DNA of 64,000 bases from an uncultured Flavobacteriales bacterium (lineage in GTDB: Bacteria > Bacteroidota > Bacteroidia > Flavobacteriales_G > Salibacteraceae), in contig CALSRO010000002.1 of assembly GCA_943788775.1 (NCBI GenBank), positions 310,001 through 374,000 on the forward strand, written 5' to 3'. The position numbers and the translations under genes are program-made. The notes under the pieces are model-generated. The model was given only the letters and a program-made list of their open reading frames with translations, made no database searches and was not told the origin of the DNA. Every line of letters starts with the position of its first letter. Position 1 is the stretch's first letter. Below are positions 53,780-62,272 of this stretch, one piece after another.

Positions 53780-55960
53780 CTATTTTACCACTAAACGCTC
53801 AATCTTCAATCCTTCCTGCGTTTCGATTTCAACCATGTATAATCCTGCAGACACTCGACTTGGAAGCGTAAACTGTGCACCACAATTCGCAGAGAAAACA
53901 AGCCTTCCTTCTATAGAGAAGATGCGTATTTCATGACTGTCAAAGTCCGATTGAATTTGAATTTGGTCGCCAGATATTGTTGGATTTGGAAACAACAAAG
54001 TTGATGTCGAACGAATATCATTACCAACGGAAAGTGGAATTGCTTGGATTGTAGTTAGGCTTGAGCATTGATTTTGGAAGCTTGAAGAATAAGTAAAGAA
54101 TGTCCCCATAGCTCCGATGGGTTCATATAATACATCGTTTCCATGTAGAGTATTTCCTTCTGCTTCCCATTTAATTGTGCTTACCCAATTATTAAGGCTA
54201 TGCGCTATAAAAGTCCCTGTTAACGGATTTGAATCGAAATTTTCCTGAAAATATCCAATTCCATCTGCGTATTTATCCGTTTTGATCTCTATGGAACCCA
54301 TGGCTCCAAGACCTTCATTCCAGTAAGTACCCGAATGGTTTTCGATCAACTTAGTAGCCTTAACCAGGTAGGTGTGAGTTCCCTCTTCAATCACACAAGA
54401 GTCAATAAAACTTAGACTAGTTATCGGTTCTTCATTCAATCGAATATATGGCTCCTCCGTTGATTGGCGATAAACGTTATAGCCATCTATTGCTGCATCA
54501 ACGCTTGCCGACCAAGTCAAGGAAACATAAAAAGTATCTACAGTGTCTATTTCGAGGCTCGTAGCCGGGCTTACATATTCCATCCTTAAGGAAGGGTCAC
54601 CAAGCAGTGCAATGTGCACAAAACGAGCTCCATAGCTTGACCAATATAGGTTGTCATTGTTTTGACTTAGAAATGCTGAATATCCTATTGAATGGCCTGT
54701 TGCCATGGGATGATAAAACCAATTTGGTCTTCCTGCCCAACTTATGCTCATTGTCCTTCCTTGAGCCAAGGCTGACCTAATAAAATTGTCCGATCTATCC
54801 CAATCGCCAAAATAGCTTCCAAATATCATGGTAAACCCCGTTTGCAAAGAGTCAGTTGAAAGTTGAGTTGAATTGCCTATTCCCCCAGCCGAAGTGAATG
54901 TTCCTCCACCACAACCATATGAAAACAGGTAGCCATCACTTGACATAGTAGTTCTATAATCACTTGCACCAACGTTGTCTCTACCTACTAATGGCGAAAA
55001 GTTTCTCCATCCATTGGCTGCAAATGCCTCACCATTAAATCCTCCAAAATTATCGTCAATTAAGGCTCGCTTTTCCAAAGTCCACTCGCCCATTTTATAT
55101 TCATGTGTTCTTTGTAAATACCTACGCGTAAGTTCAATTTCGCTCTCCGCAAACACGGGTAAATTGGCAAAATCCACACGGCCTATATACAGTTCAACAT
55201 CGCTTGGCAATTCACTTTGATCAAACTTACCATCACCAGGAGTGTTGTGATTCCTAGGATCGCTGGCAGTCACATTATTCACACTTTGGTCTGTCCAAGT
55301 GCCATTCATATCCGCATAATAAACATCTGCAGGCCACGCTCCAATGTGATTTGTGTGTGCGTCTGGATATAAGTTTCCTGAGTAAGGTACGGGAACATGC
55401 CCCAAAACATAGACTAACCTCATGTCCGAAACACTATTGTAATATTCGGTTATAATTGATTTCACATCCACCACATCTGTGTCCGAGGCAACAACTGCAA
55501 TCTCAGCTCTCCAACCATCTGCCTTGAGGTCGGCCAGCGCTTGATTGACTTCATCAGTCAAAGCATCAAATATTCCAGACTCCACTAGAAGCAAGGCTGC
55601 CCCCCGATCTTCTTCCAAATAAATGCCGACTCCAGCATTACAATATCCATGACCAATATACCCGCCAGCCGATTTTTTTACATAGTATTCATATTCTTTT
55701 TCTGATTCAATTTCATCATCAGTATACATTGTATCCCCTCCGGATAGGGTGGCCAAGGGCACGCCAAATGTGAGTTCCGAGGGCAACTTTCTATACACTG
55801 CGTATGACGTTGCATTTCCGTCTAAGTTCCAACTCAGCTCAATGGACAATGGATTCTGCTGAGCTTTCGCTTCTACATGCACCGCATAGCTTGAAGCTGA
55901 TTGCGCAAACCAAAATGGACTAATTAAGCATAAGATAAGTGATAGTAGTAAGTGCTTCAT
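53780..55960 (-). CDS. T9SS secreted protein with a conserved central domain of unknown function
   Basis: This 726-residue secreted protein has a signal peptide (residues 1-20) and an N-terminal fibronectin-III-like domain (SYAVYRKLP ... YEYYVKKS). The central domain of about 350 residues includes AALLLVESGIFDALTDEVNQ, YVLGHVPVPYSGNLYPDAH, IGAWPADVYYADMNG and FSYGCGGGTFTSAGGIGNST. This arrangement recurs in secreted proteins of several phyla and may be gingipain-like (C25), with a Cys in GCGGG, but catalysis is unproven. A second FN3-like domain and a T9SS type A sorting domain (LLFPNPTISGDQIQIQS ... GLYMVEIETQ) follow. Confidence 0.85.
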   Translation of the reverse strand: MKHLLLSLILCLISPFWFAQSASSYAVHVEAKAQQNPLSIELSWNLDGNATSYAVYRKLPSELTFGVPLATLSGGDTMYTDDEIESEKEYEYYVKKSAGGYIGHGYCNAGVGIYLEEDRGAALLLVESGIFDALTDEVNQALADLKADGWRAEIAVVASDTDVVDVKSIITEYYNSVSDMRLVYVLGHVPVPYSGNLYPDAHTNHIGAWPADVYYADMNGTWTDQSVNNVTASDPRNHNTPGDGKFDQSELPSDVELYIGRVDFANLPVFAESEIELTRRYLQRTHEYKMGEWTLEKRALIDDNFGGFNGEAFAANGWRNFSPLVGRDNVGASDYRTTMSSDGYLFSYGCGGGTFTSAGGIGNSTQLSTDSLQTGFTMIFGSYFGDWDRSDNFIRSALAQGRTMSISWAGRPNWFYHPMATGHSIGYSAFLSQNNDNLYWSSYGARFVHIALLGDPSLRMEYVSPATSLEIDTVDTFYVSLTWSASVDAAIDGYNVYRQSTEEPYIRLNEEPITSLSFIDSCVIEEGTHTYLVKATKLIENHSGTYWNEGLGAMGSIEIKTDKYADGIGYFQENFDSNPLTGTFIAHSLNNWVSTIKWEAEGNTLHGNDVLYEPIGAMGTFFTYSSSFQNQCSSLTTIQAIPLSVGNDIRSTSTLLFPNPTISGDQIQIQSDFDSHEIRIFSIEGRLVFSANCGAQFTLPSRVSAGLYMVEIETQEGLKIERLVVK

Positions 55961-56070
55961 GTTATAGATTTGAAAGCAAAAGATATGTCTTTCAGAGAAA
56001 CTAATTCAAAATGATATGACTGAAAAACGATCAAAATTGAATCTCATTTGTTCAACATAAAATATCAGCT

Positions 56071-56616
56071 ATGAAAACACTATTTATTGTGCTCTCCATT
56101 GTAGGGCTCTCTCTTGTGCCTGCATCCATGACAATTCATCAATTTACCATGACGGACATCGATAGTGAGGACGTGAGTTTATCCGATTTTAAAGGCAAAG
56201 TCATGTTAATTGTGAATGTTGCAAGCAAGTGTGGGCTCACCCCACAGTATGAAGACTTGCAGAAATTGTACGATGAAAAGAAAGATGAAGGATTAGTCAT
56301 ACTCGGTTTTCCAGCCAATAACTTTATGAGCCAAGAACCGGGAACTGATGATGAAATTCAGTCCTTCTGCCAAAAAAACTATGGAGTCACATTCCCAATG
56401 TTTTCAAAAATATCGGTGAAGGGAGATGACATTCATCCTCTCTACCAATTTCTGACTGAGAAAGAAAAAAATGGCGTCATGGATAGTAGCGTGAAATGGA
56501 ATTTTCAGAAATATCTATTGAATAAAAATGGGGAGTTGGTTGAAGTAATTCCACCAAGTACCAGCGTTCTTAAGTCAGACGTTCAAGACCAGATTGATGA
56601 GTTGTTGGCTCAATAG
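56071..56616 (+). CDS. Exported glutathione peroxidase-family protein
   Basis: This 181-residue GPx-fold peroxidase reduces peroxides with thioredoxin or glutathione. The peroxidatic Cys54 is in NVASKCGLTPQY. The Gln/Asn region is GFPANNFMSQEPGTDDEI, in which the usual Asn-Gln has changed to Asn-Asn, and WNFQKYLLNKNG carries the Trp. A signal peptide (residues 1-19) predicts periplasmic or lipid location. In Bacteroidota such enzymes often use thioredoxin rather than glutathione. Confidence 0.92.
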   Translation: MKTLFIVLSIVGLSLVPASMTIHQFTMTDIDSEDVSLSDFKGKVMLIVNVASKCGLTPQYEDLQKLYDEKKDEGLVILGFPANNFMSQEPGTDDEIQSFCQKNYGVTFPMFSKISVKGDDIHPLYQFLTEKEKNGVMDSSVKWNFQKYLLNKNGELVEVIPPSTSVLKSDVQDQIDELLAQ

Positions 56617-56734
56617 TCCAAGTCCTATTTATCGTTTAGATCTGATTATTTTCATGCTTATTTGACCTGAATCATAGAAAGGACATTACGTCCATTGGAT
56701 GCCGGTTCAATAATTTCTTATTATTGATCTGCCC

Positions 56735-59560
56735 ATGAAAACTTATGTCCTACTATCACTAATTTGTGTTTTTCAGTTTCTGAATGCCCAGGCGCAAACG
56801 GAGGTGAAGGGCAAAATGCAGGATGAAAACGGGGAACCGCTTATTGGAGCAACCGTTCAAATTGAAGGCACAACCATTGGTGCAATAACAGATCTTGACG
56901 GTAATTTCAAATTTAAGTCAGAAACCAACCCCCCTTTTAACCTCAAAATATCCTACATCGGTTATGAGGATCAAACAATAGAATTTCTGAAAGCTGGTCA
57001 AAAGATTGATGTCAAAATGGCGCCCTCCGCGGTTATGCTCGAGGCATTTGAAGTTTCTGACTTTCGAATTTCAGAAAAACAACGCCAAGATCCTCTGACT
57101 GTTGAATCGATGGATATCTTAGCCATCAAAGAAACCCCTGCAGATAATTTCTATGATGGGCTTGCCATGCTAAAAGGAGTTGATCTGACCTCTGCAAGTT
57201 TAGGTTTCAAAGTCATCAATACTCGAGGGTTTAACAGCACGAGTCCAGTCCGATCATTGCAATTGATTGATGGGGTTGACAACCAAAGTCCCGGGCTCAA
57301 TTTTTCACTTGGAAATTTCTTGGGGTCGTCAGATTTGGACGTAATGAAAGTGGATGTCGTTGCTGGGGCAAGTAGCGCATTTTATGGACCTGGCGCTTTC
57401 AATGGAGTCATAGATATGACCACAAAAAACCCCTTCGATTTTCAAGGACTTAGCTTTTCAACAAAAATTGGCGAGCGCCAAATGCAGGAGTATGCGGTAC
57501 GCTGGGCGCAGGTTATTAAGAATAAAGATGGAAAACCCAAATTCGCTTATAAACTGAATTTCTTCTATATGCAAGCCACGGATTGGTATGCCGAAAACTA
57601 TGATCCAATAGACGGTTCAGAAGTTGGGTTCGACAATCCAGGAGGCAAGGATGCGGTCAATATATATGGCGATGAAACATTTGATGATAAATCGGATCCG
57701 TTATCCAAACTGCAGTATCCTGGCTATGGAATAGTGCACCGAGAAGGGTATCGTGAAATTGATTTAGCCGATTATGGCACAGATAATTTGAAAGCTAACG
57801 TTGGCCTGTATTATCGAGTGTTTGATAGTGTTGAAGTATCCTATAACATTAACTACAGTACCGGCACCACTGTATATCAGGGCGATAATAGGTATAGCCT
57901 CAAAGGAATCCAATTCATGCAGAATAAGTTCCAAGTAGGTAAGAAAGATAAATGGTTTATAAGAGCATATGCAACGCATGAAGATGCAGGACAATCGTAT
58001 GACATTGTCACTGCTGGGGTAAGAATGGTCGAGTCCACTCGAACAGATGACATAAACGGAAACGACAATTGGTTTACCAGATATCGCACCATATGGGGAG
58101 GACGAGATTATGCAAGACAGCTCAAGCAATTTGAAGGTTATCCTGAAATTACGGATTACGACAACGACACCCTGTGGGAGGCAGCTTTAGATGACTGGTT
58201 GATCCAATACGAGGATACACTTATTGCATGGCACTCGCAGTTGCGTTCAGAACTAAATGAGGATAGCAGAGCCGGTAAACCAAAATACGAACCTGGAACA
58301 CCAGAGTTTGACTCTGCGTTTGCCGATATTACCAGTAGAACTTTCACAGAAGGTGGAGCATTGTTTTATGATAAATCAGCACTTTATCATCTGCATGGGG
58401 AATATCGATTTGATTTAGCATCTTTCAATTTTGTAGTCGGTGCGAATTATAGATTGTACACTCCTAATTCGAGAGGTACCATATTCCAAGACACATTGAC
58501 CTACGAGCGAGTCCAGACCGATTCAGGAGTTTCAATTATAGATTCCAGTTATCGTCAAATTCGAAATTCAGAGTATGGTGCATACTTAGGAATCGGAAGA
58601 TCCTTTATGAAGAAAAAGTTTGAAACAAACTTTACCATCCGAATGGATAAAAATCAAAACTTCAATTTTCTCTTTTCTCCTGCTCTATCGGCTGTCTATA
58701 CTCCATGGAAAAATCACACGTTCAGAACGACTTTTTCATCCGCTGTCAGAAATCCAACCATGGCAGACCAATATCTATATTACAATGTTGGCCGAGCCAT
58801 TTTGCTTGGAAACCTCAATGGATATGACTCACTCATTACCGTCAACTCCTTCGTAGATTATTTAGCCGAAATCAATCAGGATACGCTAGAGTACTTTAAT
58901 ACGGAAGCCATAAGACCTGAAAAGGTGAAGACAATTGAACTAGGTTATCGCGGTATTTGGTTTGACAAAGTATATCTGGATGTTAGTGCTTATAAAAGTT
59001 GGTATCAAGACTTTATTGGCTATCGAATTGGCATTGATTCAGAGTTTGACATCATCGGATTTCCGCAAGGTCCGCAAGTATACAGACTTGCGGCAAACGC
59101 GGAATCCATTGTTCAAACTCAAGGACTATCTGCAGGCCTCAATTACTTCTATGCTAAGAAGCATGCCGTCAATGCAAACTATTCTTACAACCAGCTAACC
59201 TCAGGAGAGGATGACGAAATCATACCAGCATATAATACGCCCAAACACAAATACAACGCTGGGATTTCGGGACGTGACATCATACTTCCATTTATGAAGT
59301 TCGGTCGTTGGGGATATTCAATTAATTACAGATGGATTCAAGGTTTCGAATTTGAAGGCTCACCCCAGTTTTCTGGTAACATCGAATCATATGGGCTACT
59401 GAACGCTCAAGTGAATTATTCAATACCAAAATGGTATTTGACCATCAAAGGAGGGGCTTCAAACGTCTTAAACAATCAAGTTTACCAAGTTTATGGAGGC
59501 CCAAGAATTGGTCGACTTTCTTATATTTCACTTGTATTTGACTGGAATAAAGTATATTAA
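56735..59560 (+). CDS. TonB-dependent receptor with N-terminal carboxypeptidase-regulatory-like domain
   Basis: This 941-residue outer-membrane receptor has a signal peptide (residues 1-20), then a CarboxypepD_reg-like domain (residues 22-105, GKMQDENGEPLIGATVQIEG). A plug follows (DPLTVESMDILAIKETPADN, with VINTRGFNSTSPVRSLQLID and SSAFYGPGAFNGVIDM), and the rest is a beta-barrel ending in YISLVFDWNKVY. The size is normal, and the last residue is aromatic (Tyr) as in outer-membrane proteins. No SusD-type partner follows. Instead a secreted alpha/beta hydrolase comes right after, so the pair may import and process an unknown compound. Confidence 0.93.
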   Translation: MKTYVLLSLICVFQFLNAQAQTEVKGKMQDENGEPLIGATVQIEGTTIGAITDLDGNFKFKSETNPPFNLKISYIGYEDQTIEFLKAGQKIDVKMAPSAVMLEAFEVSDFRISEKQRQDPLTVESMDILAIKETPADNFYDGLAMLKGVDLTSASLGFKVINTRGFNSTSPVRSLQLIDGVDNQSPGLNFSLGNFLGSSDLDVMKVDVVAGASSAFYGPGAFNGVIDMTTKNPFDFQGLSFSTKIGERQMQEYAVRWAQVIKNKDGKPKFAYKLNFFYMQATDWYAENYDPIDGSEVGFDNPGGKDAVNIYGDETFDDKSDPLSKLQYPGYGIVHREGYREIDLADYGTDNLKANVGLYYRVFDSVEVSYNINYSTGTTVYQGDNRYSLKGIQFMQNKFQVGKKDKWFIRAYATHEDAGQSYDIVTAGVRMVESTRTDDINGNDNWFTRYRTIWGGRDYARQLKQFEGYPEITDYDNDTLWEAALDDWLIQYEDTLIAWHSQLRSELNEDSRAGKPKYEPGTPEFDSAFADITSRTFTEGGALFYDKSALYHLHGEYRFDLASFNFVVGANYRLYTPNSRGTIFQDTLTYERVQTDSGVSIIDSSYRQIRNSEYGAYLGIGRSFMKKKFETNFTIRMDKNQNFNFLFSPALSAVYTPWKNHTFRTTFSSAVRNPTMADQYLYYNVGRAILLGNLNGYDSLITVNSFVDYLAEINQDTLEYFNTEAIRPEKVKTIELGYRGIWFDKVYLDVSAYKSWYQDFIGYRIGIDSEFDIIGFPQGPQVYRLAANAESIVQTQGLSAGLNYFYAKKHAVNANYSYNQLTSGEDDEIIPAYNTPKHKYNAGISGRDIILPFMKFGRWGYSINYRWIQGFEFEGSPQFSGNIESYGLLNAQVNYSIPKWYLTIKGGASNVLNNQVYQVYGGPRIGRLSYISLVFDWNKVY

Positions 59561-59598
59561 TGCCCTCAAAACCATTTTTGCAACTAAATCTTAGAATT

Positions 59599-61359
59599 AT
59601 GAAAAAGAAACTACTTACCACGTTATCCATAATGGTGTGCTTCGGAGCTATAGCTCAAGAGCGCTACCTTGACGAAGTTTTTACGGACAGCCAAATTACT
59701 GTCACTAAGAACATCACCTATGGTATTAACGTGAATCCACTATTGAATACCAATCTATTGAGCCCAACATTTGTTGGAGCTAATGCTGCGCAAATCACGG
59801 CTGAGAAAGACTCTCTGCAAAATATGATCGCCACCGATCCATCAACCATTCCATTGAATTTTTTCTATCCTTACTCAGTGGATACCACCACCCTCCTAAA
59901 GGTAGCTCAATTGAAAATGGATGTATACATGCCTGATATGTCCGTAGACACTGAAACGGAGCGCCCTGTAATTGTATATGTCCATACTGGTAACTTCCTT
60001 CCACCAGTGATTAACGGAAGTTACGGAGGTTCTAAGGAGGATTCTTCCGCGGTTGAATTATGCAAAAGATGGGCTAAGCGAGGATTTGTCGTAGTGGCTC
60101 CAAATTATCGTCATGGATGGAATCCACTTGCAACCGGCTCAGCGGGTCTTGTAACCAGAAGAGCTACTCTACTGAACGCTGTTTACCGTGCTATTCATGA
60201 TATTCAATACTCGATAAAGGGAATCCGATTAGATGCTACGGCCGGATCAAATACTTATGGAATTGATGCCGACAAAATCGCTCTCTACGGGGTAGGTTCT
60301 GGTGGTTATGTTGCTCTTGGGTATAATACACTAGATAAGCAAAGCGAAACAGAATTAGAAAAGTTCGTGTTTGGGGGAAATTCTGTGATTGTGCCTTCAG
60401 TAGTTGGCGATGTTGAAGGCAATGGAGGTTTAATCAATCTATATGTCGATAATGGAATGTCTACCGAAATTGACATTTGTGTGAATGCAGGTGGTGCCCT
60501 CGGAGATATCAGCTGGTTGGAAGCTGGAGATGCTCCTATGGTAACATTCCATAGTGCTTATGACAATTTTGCTCCATATGATACGGGCACGGTTATCGTT
60601 CCAACAACAGGTGATGACGTAGTAGACGTTAATGGCCCAATGACATTCATGCCAAAAGCAAATGCCTTAGGATTAAATAATGCATATGCAGGAGAATACC
60701 ATGATGATGTTTACACGCAACGCGCCCGTTCATTCTTTGGAACAGACATTAACGATGCTCCAGTAATCAATATCAATGACCCTCTGAGCATTCCAGCAGA
60801 AGGTATGGAGGGTGTTTTCACGTTTACTGTTGGGGATGGAGCTGGAGGTAATGAACCTAATGGCACGCCTTGGGAATGGTGGTCTAAAGCTGATCTTGAT
60901 CTCCTTGTCGCAGGAACAAACGCTCAAACAGGAGGTACTTATAATAGTGATGATATCAATGATAATTCTCTTTTGACAAACCCTAATATGTCAAAGGCGA
61001 AGGCTTTGCTGTACATCGACACGATCGTAGGATATATGATGCCACGTTTAGTTAAGACAATGCAAATTGGAGACAATTGGCAAAGTGTGAATGTGAACGA
61101 ATTACGCTTAGATCAATCAAGCGTATCTGTTTTTCCAAATCCATCTGATGATGCAGTTAACTTCCGTTCAAATAACCTGAACTCAAATATTGAGTCTGTA
61201 GAGATTTATGATGTTGCCGGAACAAGAGTTTCATTGAACACCAATGTTTTTGCTCCGACCACACAAATCAATGTGAGTGACTTTGCTTCAGGGCTGTACA
61301 TAGGCAAGGTATCGCTTGATAACGGACAAGAAATGATTGTTCGATTCTCAGTATTTTAA
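59599..61359 (+). CDS. Secreted alpha/beta hydrolase with T9SS sorting domain
   Basis: This protein of about 586 residues starts at ATG 59599 (MKKKLLTTLSIMVCFGAIAQE), a signal peptide. The body is a carboxylesterase/alpha-beta fold: VIVYVHTGNFLPPV (oxyanion), WAKRGFVVVAPNYRHGWNP, KIALYGVGSGGYVALGY (nucleophile elbow GxGSGG) and VTFHSAYDNFAPYDTG (acid/His region). The C-terminal 80 residues (VFPNPSDDAVNFRSNN ... GLYIGKVSLDNG) are a type A T9SS sorting domain. It is adjacent to the TonB receptor and probably acts outside the cell on an ester-containing substrate. Confidence 0.88.
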   Translation: MKKKLLTTLSIMVCFGAIAQERYLDEVFTDSQITVTKNITYGINVNPLLNTNLLSPTFVGANAAQITAEKDSLQNMIATDPSTIPLNFFYPYSVDTTTLLKVAQLKMDVYMPDMSVDTETERPVIVYVHTGNFLPPVINGSYGGSKEDSSAVELCKRWAKRGFVVVAPNYRHGWNPLATGSAGLVTRRATLLNAVYRAIHDIQYSIKGIRLDATAGSNTYGIDADKIALYGVGSGGYVALGYNTLDKQSETELEKFVFGGNSVIVPSVVGDVEGNGGLINLYVDNGMSTEIDICVNAGGALGDISWLEAGDAPMVTFHSAYDNFAPYDTGTVIVPTTGDDVVDVNGPMTFMPKANALGLNNAYAGEYHDDVYTQRARSFFGTDINDAPVININDPLSIPAEGMEGVFTFTVGDGAGGNEPNGTPWEWWSKADLDLLVAGTNAQTGGTYNSDDINDNSLLTNPNMSKAKALLYIDTIVGYMMPRLVKTMQIGDNWQSVNVNELRLDQSSVSVFPNPSDDAVNFRSNNLNSNIESVEIYDVAGTRVSLNTNVFAPTTQINVSDFASGLYIGKVSLDNGQEMIVRFSVF

Positions 61360-61382
61360 CAACCAAGAAGATTCTAGTTTAA

Positions 61383-61407
61383 GGGCCGGCTTAGCTGGCC
61401 CTTTTTT
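61383..61407 (+). terminator. Intrinsic terminator after the T9SS hydrolase gene
   Basis: An 8-bp stem (GGGCCGGC / GCTGGCCC, one G-T pair) with a TTA loop is followed by six T residues, 24 bases after the stop codon of the + strand gene. Confidence 0.88.
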
Positions 61408-61418
61408 ATGTGTATCTG

Positions 61419-61453
61419 CATAAAAAAAGCCCCTATTGGGGCTTTGTGGAGAA
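61419..61453. repeat. 35-bp direct repeat, copy 1, containing a terminator hairpin
   Basis: This segment is identical over 35 bases to 61796-61830. It holds an inverted repeat AAAGCCCC TATT GGGGCTTT, preceded by further A residues on the + strand, so it ends transcription of the - strand. It begins with CAT (ATG of the - strand) and ends in TGTGGAGAA, which on the - strand is the 3' acceptor end of a tRNA (TTCTCCACA). Confidence 0.9.
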
Positions 61454-61455
61454 TA

Positions 61456-61496
61456 CCGAAATAAGATGATTTTTCCTTCGGAATCATCTAATTCGG
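61456..61496. repeat. Imperfect inverted repeat (hairpin)
   Basis: CCGAA ... TTCGG arms enclose a perfect GATGATT / AATCATC stem (61465-61471 with 61482-61488). It lies between the tRNA-like sequence and the terminator repeat. Its arms resemble the TCCCGA/TCGGGA hairpin inside the tRNA-like sequence, which suggests a shared origin. Confidence 0.6.
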
Positions 61497-61500
61497 GACA

Positions 61501-61571
61501 TGCTGGATGGGAGTCGAACCCACGACCTTCCCGAATGCTTTCGGGACGCTCTATCCATTTGAGGTAATCAA
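61501..61571 (-). other. tRNA-like sequence, degenerate
   Basis: Read on the - strand it has a D-arm-like CTCAAATGGATAGAGC and a canonical T-arm GTGGG TTCGACT CCCAT. In the anticodon-arm position is a hairpin TCCCGA AAGCAT TCGGGA, whose loop lacks the conserved T33 and has the wrong length. The 5' and 3' acceptor strands do not pair. It is therefore not a working tRNA. The D-arm also supplies the stop codon of the GIY-YIG gene. Confidence 0.7.
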
Positions 61572-61798
61572 CCAATCAATGTACTTCCTAGACTTTTTTG
61601 ATTTTATCTCCGCCTCTCGCTTTCTGGCTTCAGGTCGGGTGTTGTGAGACTCTGAATGCTTTAGAATCCATGGTATTCCGGGCTTTGTATACTTCGATCG
61701 CCCTCGGTTATGGTCCGATATTCTTCTGTTCAAATCATCACACGACCCGACATAATATCGATCCAATTTCCGCTGTATATGATATAAACATAGAACAT
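61551..61798 (-). pseudogene. GIY-YIG family nuclease, frameshifted near its N-terminus
   Basis: The main frame (61551-61766) reads LDRYYVGSCDDLNRRISDHN, with an Arg and a Glu (KREAEIKSKKSRKYIDWL) that match the GIY-YIG active site. The missing GIY part, MFYVYIIYSG, is found just upstream from ATG 61798 in another frame. One extra A in the AAA at 61767-61769 joins the two as SGK-LDRYYVG, giving a normal 82-residue protein. The ATG directly follows the poly-T of the terminator repeat, and the end runs into the D-arm of the tRNA-like sequence. Such small GIY-YIG nucleases are commonly found close to tRNAs in Bacteroidota. Confidence 0.82.
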
Positions 61799-61830
61799 AA
61801 AAAAAGCCCCTATTGGGGCTTTGTGGAGAA
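61796..61830. repeat. 35-bp direct repeat, copy 2, containing a terminator hairpin
   Basis: Identical to 61419-61453. The two copies flank the GIY-YIG gene plus tRNA-like module, 377 bases apart, as expected for a tandem-duplicated or mobile unit. Confidence 0.9.
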
Positions 61831-61860
61831 GATGGGAGTCGAACCCACGACCTCTTGATA
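61822..61860 (-). pseudogene. 3' half of a tRNA, truncated at the anticodon loop
   Basis: On the - strand this reads TATCAAG, AGGTC (variable loop), GTGGG TTCGACT CCCAT (T-arm) and CTTCTCC ACA (3' acceptor). The sequence stops matching a tRNA upstream at 61860, inside the anticodon arm, so the 5' half is missing. The spurious SNPRPLD translation is a typical trace of a tRNA T-arm. The amino acid identity cannot be read. Confidence 0.75.
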
Positions 61861-62245
61861 CATTAGCACAAAAGACTCCACATAGTCAAACTAAAAAGTC
61901 CGTATTACTCAAAGGGAATGGCTCTGATCTATCGGACACTAAAGCGCTACAAGGCAGGGCAAAACGAAAGTTAATTTCTCAAAGTTTGGCTTTGAGCCTC
62001 ATTGACATTGCAAAAGAAAACGAAGACAATGAAAGCCTAAAATCCTTCTGGAATTTCTACCACTGCCAAAACAAGCTTCACACCCATAACAACCGTATTC
62101 ATGGCAATTATTGTAAAAGTCACATTTGCCCGATTTGCTGCGCTAATCGAAAGGCTGATTTGATAAACCGTTATTTGCCCGTTGTTTTATCTTGGCCAGA
62201 CCAGCAATTCTTAACCCTTACAAGTAGATCGGTAAAAAAAAATAT
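61861..62245 (+). pseudogene. Fragment of a plasmid-type replication (Rep) protein
   Basis: An open frame without a start codon begins at the tRNA break and reads SDLSDTKALQGRAKRKLISQ, FWNFYHCQNKLHTHNNR, YCKSHICPICCANRKADLIN and VLSWPDQQFLTLTSRSVK. The Cys-rich CxxxxCxxC-type cluster followed by F-L-T-L-T resembles the N-terminal part of rolling-circle-type Rep proteins of small Bacteroidota plasmids. The frame ends in unrelated codons after a run of nine A residues near 62234-62242, so the 3' catalytic part is lost. The start is also missing. It is a remnant of an inserted replicon. Confidence 0.6.
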
Positions 62246-62272
62246 CGTTCTTTGCAGGTTCAAAATATTGTT

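Noticed and set aside
61501-61571. Functional tRNA gene
   Set aside because: The T-arm is canonical, but the anticodon loop lacks T33 and has the wrong size, and the acceptor strands do not pair.
61348-61575. Minus-strand frame ending in ELESSWLLKY and containing REGRGFDSHPAC
   Set aside because: It is the tRNA-like T-arm and terminators translated. No protein family is seen.
61598-61858. Plus-strand frame of 86 codons
   Set aside because: It lies antisense to the GIY-YIG gene and ends in tRNA T-arm translation (MGVEPTTS).
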